Source: Sulfurospirillum barnesii SES-3
GTDB taxonomy: Bacteria; Campylobacterota; Campylobacteria; Campylobacterales; Sulfurospirillaceae
Reading direction: 5' to 3'
Length of the DNA: 64,000 nt
NCBI RefSeq assembly: GCF_000265295.1
Contig: NC_018002.1
Span: forward strand, 248,001-312,000
The position numbers were made by a program, and so were the translations under genes. The notes below the pieces were generated by a model. That model had not been told where the DNA came from. It did not search any database and saw only the letters and a program-made list of their open reading frames with translations. Each line of letters starts with the position of its first letter. Positions within the stretch are counted from its first letter, which is position 1. This document shows, piece after piece, positions 26,993 to 37,074 of the stretch.

Positions 26993-27772
26993 GTGAAAAA
27001 GAGTCCGCTGAAAAAACGCTATCTCATTCAAAACCCTAAAGAAGCAGTGCGCACCTTTGCCACTGCTTTCCCCTCCTATTTAAAACTCTTCTTAGGGCTT
27101 TACCTTGAAACAGATGTATCTAAAAAAGAACCTCTGGGTGTGTTAAGCCTTCGGTTTGACGTGCCTGAGACATTGCTTTTATTTGAACGTGTATGTACTT
27201 CGTATATTCTTGAAGAGGTTAGCCATAAAAAAGAGTATAAAAATCGTTTTTTAGCCCTCTTTGGTTTACCGTGCAGTTATGATTTTTCTCTCTTAGACGT
27301 TTTTAAACGCTGCGATACCTTAGGTGCAACACCGTTTGAATTCTCTTTTTTGGGAGGAATGAGTTCGCAAAAAGTTTTAAGAGTGTTACTCTATCGCCAG
27401 ATGCAGTTTCTAGAACATACCGTAGCATTGTTATTAGACGATGATGCCAAAGCACCTAAAAAACTGTTTCACATAGCCAATGAAATACAAGAAATTTTAG
27501 CCCTAGGTGAAGCTTTTTTTGATGCTTGCTTGCTTCAACGATTTAAAGAGGCTTGTGTGCCTTTTTTAAGTAAGCAAAGAGAGCAATTACTGCTATGCGT
27601 ACAACAAGAGGCGTATCAAACCTTTTGTATGGACATGGACTTTTTCTTGCGTGAACAAAGCGGATTTTATTGTTTAGAAAGAGGCGATACACCCTTGCTT
27701 TTTTTACTTAAGAAAAAGCCGAAAAAAGAGAATCGTGCCATCATAAAAAGGCTCAGAAAAGCCCTTTCTTAA
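26993..27772 (+). CDS. Hypothetical protein of 259 residues
   Basis: I do not recognise this protein. It starts at GTG, 10 bases after ppaC, without a clear ribosome site. It is helical and Leu/Phe/Lys-rich, has no signal peptide or evident membrane segment, and both ends are strongly basic (MKKSPLKKRY; KKKPKKENRAIIKRLRKALS). It contains seven cysteines without a CxxC pair. Its place between ppaC and ubiE suggests it is read with ppaC. Confidence 0.6.
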   Translation: MKKSPLKKRYLIQNPKEAVRTFATAFPSYLKLFLGLYLETDVSKKEPLGVLSLRFDVPETLLLFERVCTSYILEEVSHKKEYKNRFLALFGLPCSYDFSLLDVFKRCDTLGATPFEFSFLGGMSSQKVLRVLLYRQMQFLEHTVALLLDDDAKAPKKLFHIANEIQEILALGEAFFDACLLQRFKEACVPFLSKQREQLLLCVQQEAYQTFCMDMDFFLREQSGFYCLERGDTPLLFLLKKKPKKENRAIIKRLRKALS

Positions 27773-27796
27773 AAGAAGTAATCCTTTGGCTACGTA

Positions 27797-27836
27797 GCGA
27801 AAAATTAAATGTTCATTCGCTACAATAATAGACAAT
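27797..27836 (+). promoter_or_regulatory. Inverted repeat and -10 box before ubiE
   Basis: GTAGCGAA and TTCGCTAC form an 8-bp inverted repeat ending right at TACAAT (27831-27836), a possible -10 box 17 bases before the ATG. The repeat may be a small terminator for the preceding gene or an operator. Confidence 0.4.
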
Positions 27837-27853
27837 TAGATGTATAAGGGATT

Positions 27854-28576
27854 ATGGTGGAGACAAACGAAAACAAACAGCAAAAAATTGTTCAAATGTT
27901 CGATGATATTGCAGGAACCTATGACACGGCTAACCGAGTGCTGAGTATGGGCATTGACATTCAATGGCGTAAAAGAGCGTGCGATGAGACCTTTAAGCGC
28001 TATGAAAAACCCATTGAGCTTATTGTGGATGTGGCGTGTGGTACGGGCGATATGATGGGCTATTGGGCGAAGCAGGCAAAAAAAGCAGGACGAAAGATAG
28101 GAAAAATTTTAGGGGTTGATCCATCCGTTGGCATGACCGATGTGGGTAAGCAAAAATTTCCAGAATTCGAGTTTGTGATTTCTGAGGCAACAGCGCTTCC
28201 TTTGGACAATGCGTCTGCCGATGTTGTGAGCATTAGTTATGGTATTCGCAATGTGGTAAAGCGTCAAGATGCGTTTAGAGAATTTGCTCGTGTGCTCAAG
28301 TCTGGTGGTTATGTGGTGATTTTGGAATTTACCAAAGATGATAAAAAAGGCTTTTTCTTTGCCTTGAAAGACATGTATCTAAATAAAATTCTTCCTATTT
28401 TAGGTGGATTCATCTCTAAAAATAAAGAAGCGTATGAGTACCTTCCAAACTCCATCGAGGGTTTTTTAACCGCACCCATGCTTCAAAAAGAGTTGGATGA
28501 GGCTGGATTTGAGATTGAATTTTCTAAAAGTTTCTCCATGGATATTTCAACCCTTGTGATTGCTAAAAAACGCTAA
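27854..28576 (+). CDS. ubiE: Demethylmenaquinone methyltransferase (UbiE/MenG)
   Basis: A 240-residue SAM-dependent methyltransferase that makes the last step of menaquinone synthesis. The family signs are FDDIAGTYDTANRVLSMGID at the start, the SAM loop VVDVACGTGDM, and SISYGIRNVVKR. Menaquinone is the quinone that the Psr-type complexes would use. Its stop overlaps the xseA start (TAATG). Confidence 0.93.
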   Translation: MVETNENKQQKIVQMFDDIAGTYDTANRVLSMGIDIQWRKRACDETFKRYEKPIELIVDVACGTGDMMGYWAKQAKKAGRKIGKILGVDPSVGMTDVGKQKFPEFEFVISEATALPLDNASADVVSISYGIRNVVKRQDAFREFARVLKSGGYVVILEFTKDDKKGFFFALKDMYLNKILPILGGFISKNKEAYEYLPNSIEGFLTAPMLQKELDEAGFEIEFSKSFSMDISTLVIAKKR

Positions 28577-29835
28577 TGAGCCACACCCTTAGTGTTTCTA
28601 CTTTAAACACACAAATTAAGTCTTTAATGGAGGCAACCTTTTTACATGTAAGTGTTGAAGGGGAGGTTTCAAGACCCACCTACCATAGCTCAGGACATCT
28701 CTACTTTACCCTTAAAGATGCGGATGCTTCCATTTCGTGTGTGATGTTTAAAGGCAATACAAAGAGCCTAAAATTTCAAGTTGAAGAGGGTTTAGCCGTT
28801 GTGGTACATGGAGCTATTTCGGTTTTCTCACCCCGTGGAACGTATCAGATCAATTGTACTTCCATGGAGCCAGCAGGCAGTGGGGCATTAGCGCTTGCGT
28901 ATGAACAGCTCAAAGCAAAACTCGGGGCAAAAGGCTATTTTGAAGCAGCACGTAAAAAAGCGTTACCTCGCTTTGTCAATCACATAGCCCTTGTCACCTC
29001 AGGAACAGGAGCTGCCTTACAGGACATGCTCAGGGTGGCTACAAAACGCTGGCCATTGGTCAAGATTACTTTGATTGATACTTTGGTTCAAGGAGAAGGT
29101 GCGAAGTTTTCTCTTGCCTCCAACATTGCCCGTGCGGATGCTTTGGGCGTGGATGTGATTGTTCTTAGTAGGGGTGGGGGAAGTGTGGAAGATTTGTGGG
29201 TATTTAATGAAGAAATGGTTGCAGACGCACTCTTTACATGTAAAACCCCTGTGGTCTCTGCGGTGGGTCATGAAATCGACTATGTGATCAGTGATTTTGT
29301 TGCCGATGTGAGAGCGCCAACCCCATCGGCTGCCATGGAGATGATACTGCCTGATAGCGCAGAGATGCTTCAACGTCTTGATAGCATGATGGAACATTTT
29401 AACCTTCTTTTTGGGCGCATACTTCATGCAAAAGAGGAGCAAGTAGAACAACTCAAACGCCTGTTTGCCAAACGCTCCATGGATGAAAAACTTTCCTTGT
29501 GGAAGAGTGAAATGGCAATCTTAGAGCGCCAATACAACGATAAAATTGCACTCTTACACCGTGAAAAATCACGTCAGGTACATTTACTTTTAGAGCAACT
29601 TTCCTTTCAAACCAGACAAAATTTAGCTAAAAAAGAGCAAATCCTCTCTTCTTACACCCTTGCGCTAACCTCAAAAGAGCCTAGCCGTGAGCTTAAAGCG
29701 TGCTATGCGCAGGTGGTAAAAGAGGGTAAAAAAGTTACGTTGGAAAGTCTTGAAGAGGGAGAGGCGTTTGAACTCCAAAACTCCTCCGTGATCCTTAAAG
29801 CACACGTTCTTACAAAACGGGTGCTCAAAGTATAA
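28576..29835 (+). CDS. xseA: Exodeoxyribonuclease VII large subunit
   Basis: A 419-residue XseA: an N-terminal OB fold (SVEGEVSRPTYHSSGHLYFTL), the catalytic domain with SRGGGSVEDLWVFN and AVGHEIDYVISDFVAD, and a long coiled-coil C-terminal part. With XseB it degrades single-stranded DNA. No xseB is seen beside it. Two palindrome copies lie inside: 28642-28651 (read as LHV) and 29233-29244 (read as FTCK). Confidence 0.93.
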   Translation: MSHTLSVSTLNTQIKSLMEATFLHVSVEGEVSRPTYHSSGHLYFTLKDADASISCVMFKGNTKSLKFQVEEGLAVVVHGAISVFSPRGTYQINCTSMEPAGSGALALAYEQLKAKLGAKGYFEAARKKALPRFVNHIALVTSGTGAALQDMLRVATKRWPLVKITLIDTLVQGEGAKFSLASNIARADALGVDVIVLSRGGGSVEDLWVFNEEMVADALFTCKTPVVSAVGHEIDYVISDFVADVRAPTPSAAMEMILPDSAEMLQRLDSMMEHFNLLFGRILHAKEEQVEQLKRLFAKRSMDEKLSLWKSEMAILERQYNDKIALLHREKSRQVHLLLEQLSFQTRQNLAKKEQILSSYTLALTSKEPSRELKACYAQVVKEGKKVTLESLEEGEAFELQNSSVILKAHVLTKRVLKV

Positions 29836-29906
29836 TAATAAAAATTTAACTTTCTTTTGCATATGATTAGGAAAATGAGTAATAGATTAACATAAAAAGG
29901 ATTGCT

Positions 29907-31244
29907 ATGAATCGTTCTTGGGCATTGAGTGTGAGTAGTGTGATTGCATTTTTCTTCTTAACAGGGTGTGTGCCAGCTGTGTCCACGCAACAGTTACAAA
30001 CGGGGGCTGAGCATAAAGAGACGGTTGCTCAAACCATTCAAGCAATGGAAAAAGATACTTCTGCGCAAAGTGAAATGTGGTATTGGCTCAATTTAGCACG
30101 TTTATACCAAAGCACGAAAGAGTATGAAAAATCAACACAAGCCTTTCAAAAAGCCGAAGCCATTTTGGATGAATACGAAGCCAGAGCAGAGGTAAGTATG
30201 CGCAATGTGGGCTCAAGCATGGGCTCATTGCTCTTCTCTAAAGGGGCTGAGACCTATTATGGAAAAGGGTATGAGCGAACATTGATGCACACACTCAATG
30301 GTTTAAACTATGCCATGATGGGTAATTTTGAGGGTGCAACGGTTGAAATGCGTAAGATGGAAAAACGTCAAGAGTTTTGGCTAAAAGAGTCTGAGGAAAA
30401 AATTACAGAAGCGCAACAAAAAAAGAAAGACGTTCAGGGCAATCCTAATACAGAGCAAATTCCAGCAGGCTATTCTATGGGTGAAATGCTGCAAGACCCT
30501 GATGTGAAAGCGATGGCAAATAACTATCAAGATGCCTTTTCTTATGCGTTAAGTGCGGTGGTAAGTCGTATTTCCAATGATATGCAGTATTCACAAATCA
30601 GCCAAAAAAGAGCTTTAGCGCTTTCTCCTGAAGCTTCCATTGTTTTTGCGCCGTTTAAAGCAAGCCCTGATACGGTTGAGGTGTATGTTGTTGCTTTTAC
30701 AGGACAAGCCCCTGTTCAAAGTATTGATAAGATTCGTTTTCCTTTACCGAGTTTAAATTATTATACGGTTCTTGATTTACCTGCATTAAAGCATCCAAAA
30801 GATGATATTTCTTATGTTAATATCTATTCACCCTTGATGGGTGAGAGTGCAGCTCCTCGATTACTTAAAACGGATAAAATGGCGTATAAAACGCTCAAAG
30901 ATGAGCTTCCATTGGAAATTATGAAATCAGTGGTACGTGCTACCAGTAAAGGGGTTGTCGCTAAACAAGCATCCGATCAAGGTGGCTTATTGGGTGGTTT
31001 GGCTGCGTCTATTTTAATGGACGTTACCTCCAGTGTAATGGAGAAGAGCTATCGCAACTGGGAGATGTTACCTAATTCTGGGTATTTATCAAAAGTCTCA
31101 GCGAAAAAAGGCGATACAGTTGTTGTAAAATTAGGAGGACAAGATATACGTGTGTATGTTCCGCAAGAGACAAAACATGGCACTTTAATTCTTGTTTCGT
31201 ATCTTTCTAGTCAAAATGTGGAGGTGGATCATGTTGAATTTTAA
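29907..31244 (+). CDS. COG3014-like lipoprotein
   Basis: A 445-residue lipoprotein with a signal peptide and lipobox FLTGC (Cys21), then a helical TPR-like region (WLNLARLYQSTKEYEKSTQAFQKAEAIL). It resembles the uncharacterised COG3014 family that is often next to YcfL and LpoB genes, as it is here. Near the C terminus is a glycine/alanine segment (GLLGGLAASILM) that may touch the membrane. Function unknown; a role at the outer membrane with the other three products is inferred from context. Confidence 0.7.
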   Translation: MNRSWALSVSSVIAFFFLTGCVPAVSTQQLQTGAEHKETVAQTIQAMEKDTSAQSEMWYWLNLARLYQSTKEYEKSTQAFQKAEAILDEYEARAEVSMRNVGSSMGSLLFSKGAETYYGKGYERTLMHTLNGLNYAMMGNFEGATVEMRKMEKRQEFWLKESEEKITEAQQKKKDVQGNPNTEQIPAGYSMGEMLQDPDVKAMANNYQDAFSYALSAVVSRISNDMQYSQISQKRALALSPEASIVFAPFKASPDTVEVYVVAFTGQAPVQSIDKIRFPLPSLNYYTVLDLPALKHPKDDISYVNIYSPLMGESAAPRLLKTDKMAYKTLKDELPLEIMKSVVRATSKGVVAKQASDQGGLLGGLAASILMDVTSSVMEKSYRNWEMLPNSGYLSKVSAKKGDTVVVKLGGQDIRVYVPQETKHGTLILVSYLSSQNVEVDHVEF

Positions 31245-31638
31245 ATCGTTAGTTTTGAGTGCGTCAGCACTTTTACTCCTTAGTGGATGTGCCAATCAAA
31301 ATCAGCAAATGCAACGAGAGGCTGTGATGGAGCGCAATCAAGCGTTTAGTGTCGATAAAGTCAATTTTGTTGATGATATGGATGTTTTGGTGAGCGATAT
31401 AAAACTCTTTAGCGAAAATGGTTTTTTGAAGGTGATGGTAGAGTTTATGAATGCGGATGATGGCAAAAAACGTGATTTTGTCTATCAAATAGAGTGGTAC
31501 GATGCAAACGGTCAGCTCAAAGAGAGTACCAGTTGGAGACCTAAGAGCGTTATTGGCAATCAAAAAGTGAAAATCATGGAAGCAGCAACCATGCCTTCTA
31601 TTGTTGATTATAAATTAATTATTTCTACTAAAAAATAA
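31231..31638 (+). CDS. YcfL-like lipoprotein (DUF1425)
   Basis: A 135-residue lipoprotein: signal peptide, lipobox LLSGC and then a beta-sandwich domain with QIEWYDANGQLKESTSWRPK, as in YcfL (DUF1425). The ATG at 31231 is chosen because GGAGGTGGATC precedes it; it overlaps the end of the previous gene by 14 bases. In enterobacteria ycfL is next to lpoB as here. Function unknown. Confidence 0.8.
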   Translation: MLNFKSLVLSASALLLLSGCANQNQQMQREAVMERNQAFSVDKVNFVDDMDVLVSDIKLFSENGFLKVMVEFMNADDGKKRDFVYQIEWYDANGQLKESTSWRPKSVIGNQKVKIMEAATMPSIVDYKLIISTKK

Positions 31639-31650
31639 GGAGTATACATT

Positions 31651-32265
31651 ATGGGTTCAATGTCAAAAATAATAGGTAGCGTTGCAGTAGCGACATTTTT
31701 ATTTACAGGATGTGCCACAACAGGCGGTGCTGGAAGGGTTGATGGGGATAGTAATGTCGCATATGGCGATGCGAAAGCCGTTGAGACAGTCACAGCAGAC
31801 TTTGGCTCGACTGATCTGCAAGCAACAGCAGAGATGATGACCCAATCTCTTTTAGAGAGTCGTTACATTATGAAGGCACAACAACCTCCTAAAATTAGAC
31901 TTCGAGATGTTAAAAATCAGACCTATGAGCATATTGATACCAAAGCCATTACCGATAAAATTCGTATTAAACTTTTAAAATCAGGCTCAGTACGCTTTTT
32001 AGCGGATAAAAGCAATCTCTCACAAGTCAACGATGAGCGTGATCTAACCGAAACAGCAACGAAGAAAAAAACGCTTAAAGCGATGACAGATTCAGATTAT
32101 ATCGTGACAGGTACGGTTCGTTCTATTAAAAAAGCCAATGCCAATGTTCAAGATGTTTATTACAATATCTCTTTAGAATTGGTTGATCCTCAAAGCGGTG
32201 AGATTTTGTGGGCAGATGAAAAAGAGATTCGTAAAGTGAGTAAAAAATCTTCCCTAGGGTGGTAA
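31651..32265 (+). CDS. lpoB: LpoB-like penicillin-binding-protein activator lipoprotein
   Basis: A 204-residue lipoprotein with lipobox LFTGC and the LpoB fold: DLQATAEMMTQSLLESRYI, IRLRDVKNQTYEHIDTKAI, SDYIVTGTVRSIKK and ending YNISLELVDPQSGEILWADE. In E. coli LpoB stimulates the peptidoglycan synthase PBP1B from the outer membrane. The matching synthase is not in this window, so the partner is open. It is the third gene in the lipoprotein operon, one base before the next gene. Confidence 0.8.
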   Translation: MGSMSKIIGSVAVATFLFTGCATTGGAGRVDGDSNVAYGDAKAVETVTADFGSTDLQATAEMMTQSLLESRYIMKAQQPPKIRLRDVKNQTYEHIDTKAITDKIRIKLLKSGSVRFLADKSNLSQVNDERDLTETATKKKTLKAMTDSDYIVTGTVRSIKKANANVQDVYYNISLELVDPQSGEILWADEKEIRKVSKKSSLGW

Positions 32266-32266
32266 T

Positions 32267-33094
32267 ATGAAAGTGTTAATCTCAAAAGTATTGGTGGGTT
32301 TTTTGGTGATGCAAGGCTTACTGCATGCTCAGGTCATTCCTTTGGATAAAAGCGTTGTAGTGATGCCCTTGCGCTATACCTATCAAGTTAGCCGTGAGTT
32401 TTACGATGAGTATTCCAGAGCCGAATCTTCACTCAAAGGCTATGCGCATGAAAAAGGTTCTGTATCACACAATGCGCAGTACCGTGAGGGTTACAGTGGT
32501 GGAAGTGCGAGTGCCTCATCGAAGGGGAGTTTTGATGGCAAATATGATCTAAAAGCCAAAGACGAGAGAGAATTTCATGCAAGCACCGATAAGGTTATTG
32601 TTGAAAAGAGTTTTGATTCTGAAAAATTAACAGGCATTATTGAATCTGCTTTGAGCGAGGGTGGGGTAAAACTAGGCATGCGAAATCCAGAGTATGCCAA
32701 GGCTAAAACCTCAGAAGAAGCGGCAAAAAAGGCCATCTCAAAACGTGCAGGTGATTATGTTTTAACGGGGGATATTGTCAGAATGCAACTAGGGGGTATT
32801 CGACGAGTACCCGATGGTACAGAGCGACGCTATGCCATTAATGCTACATGTAAAATTAGTATTAAAATTACACGGGCAAGTGATAGCACTTCTACCTTTG
32901 CTCGAACCTTTACAGGCAAAGGCTCTAAAACCTTTGATGCAAGTGAGTATATTCCAACCGATGAAGTCATTGATATGGCCGTCGAAGATGTTGCCTTGCA
33001 AATAACAGCGGCGCTTTTGGGAAAACGTATTGCAAATCCGAGCGAATCAGATGATGAGTATCAAGACTCTCCTGGTAAGCGTTTGGTTCAATAA
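32267..33094 (+). CDS. Exported protein of unknown function at the end of the lpoB operon
   Basis: A 275-residue protein with a signal peptide cleaved near Ala21 and no lipobox cysteine. A Gly/Ser/Tyr-rich stretch (about residues 60-90, including SGGSASASSKG) precedes a part reminiscent of LpoB/CsgG-type domains (GDYVLTGDIVRMQLGG, ISIKITRASDSTSTFARTF). I do not know a function; being fourth in the operon suggests it works with the LpoB-like and COG3014-like lipoproteins. A core palindrome copy is at 32845-32852. Confidence 0.7.
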   Translation: MKVLISKVLVGFLVMQGLLHAQVIPLDKSVVVMPLRYTYQVSREFYDEYSRAESSLKGYAHEKGSVSHNAQYREGYSGGSASASSKGSFDGKYDLKAKDEREFHASTDKVIVEKSFDSEKLTGIIESALSEGGVKLGMRNPEYAKAKTSEEAAKKAISKRAGDYVLTGDIVRMQLGGIRRVPDGTERRYAINATCKISIKITRASDSTSTFARTFTGKGSKTFDASEYIPTDEVIDMAVEDVALQITAALLGKRIANPSESDDEYQDSPGKRLVQ

Positions 33095-33101
33095 GTTTTA
33101 T

Positions 33102-33132
33102 ACGGATAGGTTTTACATGTAAACCTATCCGT
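33102..33132. terminator. Bidirectional stem-loop built around a palindrome copy
   Basis: ACGGATAGG and CCTATCCGT flank the palindrome at 33112-33123, giving an almost perfect 31-base inverted repeat between the convergent lpoB operon and the deaminase gene. A short T-run (TTGTTT) follows on the plus strand. This shows the palindrome serving as the tip of a terminator. Confidence 0.65.
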
Positions 33133-33140
33133 CTTGTTTA

Positions 33141-35081
<1,941 letters not shown>

Positions 35082-35106
35082 AATGTATAATTTTGGCGAA
35101 ACTTAT

Positions 35107-35254
35107 TTCTCAGGGCAGGGTGTGATTCCCTACTGGCGGTAATCTTTTATAAAGAGAGTCCGCGAGCGCTTTTGTCTTTACATGTAAAGCTAAAAGGTCA
35201 GCAGATTTGGTGTGATTCCAAAACCAACGGTTAAAGTCCGGATGAGAGAGAATG
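35107..35254 (+). promoter_or_regulatory. FMN riboswitch before ribB, carrying a palindrome copy
   Basis: The conserved FMN-aptamer blocks appear in order: TCAGGGCAGGGTG, CTGGCGGTAATC, CGCGAGCGC, GGTCAGCAGATTTGGTG, ACCAACGGTTAAAGTCC and GGATGAGAGAGAATG. It should bind FMN and repress ribB when flavin is plentiful. Between CGCGAGCGC and GGTCAGCAG, the position of the variable arm, lies a 14-bp palindrome copy (35176-35189), flanked by CTTTT and AAAG, which would form that arm. About 90 bases, the expected expression platform, separate it from the ribB start. Confidence 0.93.
35176..35189. repeat. Palindrome copy inside the FMN riboswitch variable arm
   Basis: CTTTACATGTAAAG, a 14-bp perfect palindrome matching the dispersed motif, located in the part of the aptamer that varies in length between species. 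Confidence 0.85.
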
Positions 35255-35343
35255 TAGTCTATGATTGCCATTGTTTGTGACAAGTTCAGTGCTATATTTA
35301 AAAATGCCCTGATTCAAGTTTACTCTAAACCAAAGGGTTTACC

Positions 35344-35988
35344 ATGAATCAAATGTGTGCGAATTTCTCGTTAGAACACTCCGTTTCGCTTGCTCTAAAA
35401 GCGCTTCAAAACAAAAAAGGTGTCATTGTCATGGATCGTTATGATCGTGAAAATGAAGCCGATATTATCTTTCATGCCGAGTCTTTAACCCCTGAGCAAA
35501 TGGCACTGCTTATTCGTGAGTGCAGTGGCATTGTCTGTTTGTGTTTACCGCCACAAAAGGTCGATGAACTAGGGCTTCCCATGATGGTCTCTCACAACGA
35601 GTCCAAATTTCAAACAGGTTTTACCGTCACCATCGAAGCCAAAGAGGGTGTTAGCACAGGCGTGAGTGCGAAAGACAGAGTCACCACTATTCAAGCCGCC
35701 ATTCATGCGGATGGCAAAGCAAAAATCGTCTCCCCTGGGCATGTTTTTCCTTTGCGTGCACGAGAAAATGGAGTTTTAGAGCGTGAGGGTCACACCGAAG
35801 CGTCCGTGGACTTAATGAAATTAGCAGGGCTTTCACCCTACGCCGTGTTGTGTGAAATGACCAACGCCGATGGAACCATGAGTGTGGGAGAAGAAATTCT
35901 TAGTTTTGCACAAAAACACGATTTTCCTATAGTGAGTATTGATGAGATTATTGCCTATCGGAAGATGCTTCAAGCACAAAACGCTTAA
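35344..35988 (+). CDS. ribB: 3,4-dihydroxy-2-butanone 4-phosphate synthase
   Basis: A 214-residue RibB, which makes the four-carbon unit of riboflavin from ribulose 5-phosphate. Motifs: [43 protein letters not shown], and [21 protein letters not shown]. There is no fused GTP cyclohydrolase domain, so this is the single-function form. It is controlled by the FMN riboswitch upstream. Its last 41 bases overlap the convergent LysR-type gene. Confidence 0.93.
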   Translation: MNQMCANFSLEHSVSLALKALQNKKGVIVMDRYDRENEADIIFHAESLTPEQMALLIRECSGIVCLCLPPQKVDELGLPMMVSHNESKFQTGFTVTIEAKEGVSTGVSAKDRVTTIQAAIHADGKAKIVSPGHVFPLRARENGVLEREGHTEASVDLMKLAGLSPYAVLCEMTNADGTMSVGEEILSFAQKHDFPIVSIDEIIAYRKMLQAQNA

Positions 35989-36832
35989 ACTCGCTAAAGA
36001 GCTTACTGGCGTATTTGTCTTTATGATAGATAAGGTAAAAAGGGCGTTTGAGGCTGATATTTTTTAGGTTGACCTCAAACAGCTCGTTTCGTTTTAGCTC
36101 CTTTTCAACCACCACACGAGAGAGACAGGTGATGGCGTTTTGATAACGAAGCAACAAGGTTTTTGCCTCTTCAAATTCGCTAAATTCTAAAAAGAGGGGA
36201 AGCGCTTTGGCACTTTCTCCTAAAGCTTCTAAAAAAACCTCCCGTGTGCCTGAGCCTTTTTCCCGCAAAATCCACTTTTTATCAAAGAGCTCATCAATGT
36301 AGCACCGTGCATTGTGAAGCGCTTTGTCGCTACTCACCACGATAAGCTCATCATAAGCAATCACCTCTTTGTGTATCTCTTTAACCTCACACGAGGATTC
36401 AATGAACCCTATATCTATCTCTCCATTTTTCACCATCGCAATAATGGACGCTGAGTTTTGAATGGTTTTACAAATCTCCACATCAGGATGAGAGAGACGA
36501 AAATCATACACAATGCTCGGCATAAGATACTCACCAATGGTTTTACTCGATGCGATTTTGAGGTTTCCAGCAAGGGCGTTGTGGGAGAAAAAAAGTTGGG
36601 CTTCTTTGAGTGCTTCAAAGTGCGGATAGGTTTTTTCGTAAAAAAGCCTTCCCTTTTCACTTAAGACTAACTTTTTACCGATGCGGTCAAACAGAGGCTC
36701 TCCTATTTTTTTCTCTAAAGATTGGATGGCAAGGGAGATGGCAGACTGAGTGATGCCTAGCTTTTTTGAGAGATTGCACAGATGGGTCTCTTCGCAGAGA
36801 TGGTAAAAAAGGCTCAATTCTTTGAGTGTCAT
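35948..36832 (-). CDS. LysR-type regulator next to yeiH
   Basis: A 294-residue LysR-type regulator: winged-helix region ([20 protein letters not shown]), then a ligand-binding domain. It is divergent from the yeiH-like gene, the same arrangement as E. coli yeiE-yeiH, where YeiE responds to sulfite. By context it probably controls yeiH in answer to a sulfur compound. Its C-terminal end overlaps the end of ribB on the other strand. Confidence 0.85.
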   Translation of the reverse strand: MTLKELSLFYHLCEETHLCNLSKKLGITQSAISLAIQSLEKKIGEPLFDRIGKKLVLSEKGRLFYEKTYPHFEALKEAQLFFSHNALAGNLKIASSKTIGEYLMPSIVYDFRLSHPDVEICKTIQNSASIIAMVKNGEIDIGFIESSCEVKEIHKEVIAYDELIVVSSDKALHNARCYIDELFDKKWILREKGSGTREVFLEALGESAKALPLFLEFSEFEEAKTLLLRYQNAITCLSRVVVEKELKRNELFEVNLKNISLKRPFYLIYHKDKYASKLFSEFKRFVLEASSDRQ

Positions 36833-36947
36833 GATGGCTTCTTATTAAAAATATTCATGATTATAACAAATATAATTTATTTTACTTATGGTAAAAAAGG
36901 GTTTATAATTCAAAATTCTTGCCAAACTTAGTTTGCAAGAAGAAAAA

Positions 36948-37036
36948 GCACCAAAGGTGCGTGGGCATTCTGCCGAAGAAAACTCAGTGTTAACGTAGTC
37001 TTGAAAGCTTTGCTTTAAAGACGTGTCAAGAGTTCT
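36948..37036 (+). ncRNA. Structured intergenic element, copy A
   Basis: An 89-base element that is about 87% identical to 53192-53281 (78 of 90 aligned positions by eye). It begins with the hairpin GCACC-AAA-GGTGC, then GGCA-TTC-TGCC, then an outer stem AACTC...GAGTT enclosing a GT-GTTA-AC mini-hairpin, the tetranucleotide GTAG and an 11-position hairpin (GTCTTGAAAGC facing GCTTTAAAGAC). Differences from copy B keep the pairs (T-A to C-G, A-T to G-C). It ends 38 bases before the yeiH-like GTG. It could be a leader RNA, a small RNA or a mobile repeat; strand is set by the downstream gene only. Confidence 0.55.
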
Positions 37037-37074
37037 GTAAGAGCTCTGGTGAAAACAAGCTAAGGATTTTAAAG

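Noticed and set aside
29017-29451. Antisense 144-residue frame over xseA
   Set aside because: Covers conserved catalytic codons of xseA in reverse and shows no family signature.
36948-37036. Structured elements as glycine riboswitches
   Set aside because: GCCGAAGA and AACTCAG recall parts of the glycine aptamer, but the GGAGAG box and the tandem layout are missing and the downstream genes are unrelated to glycine.
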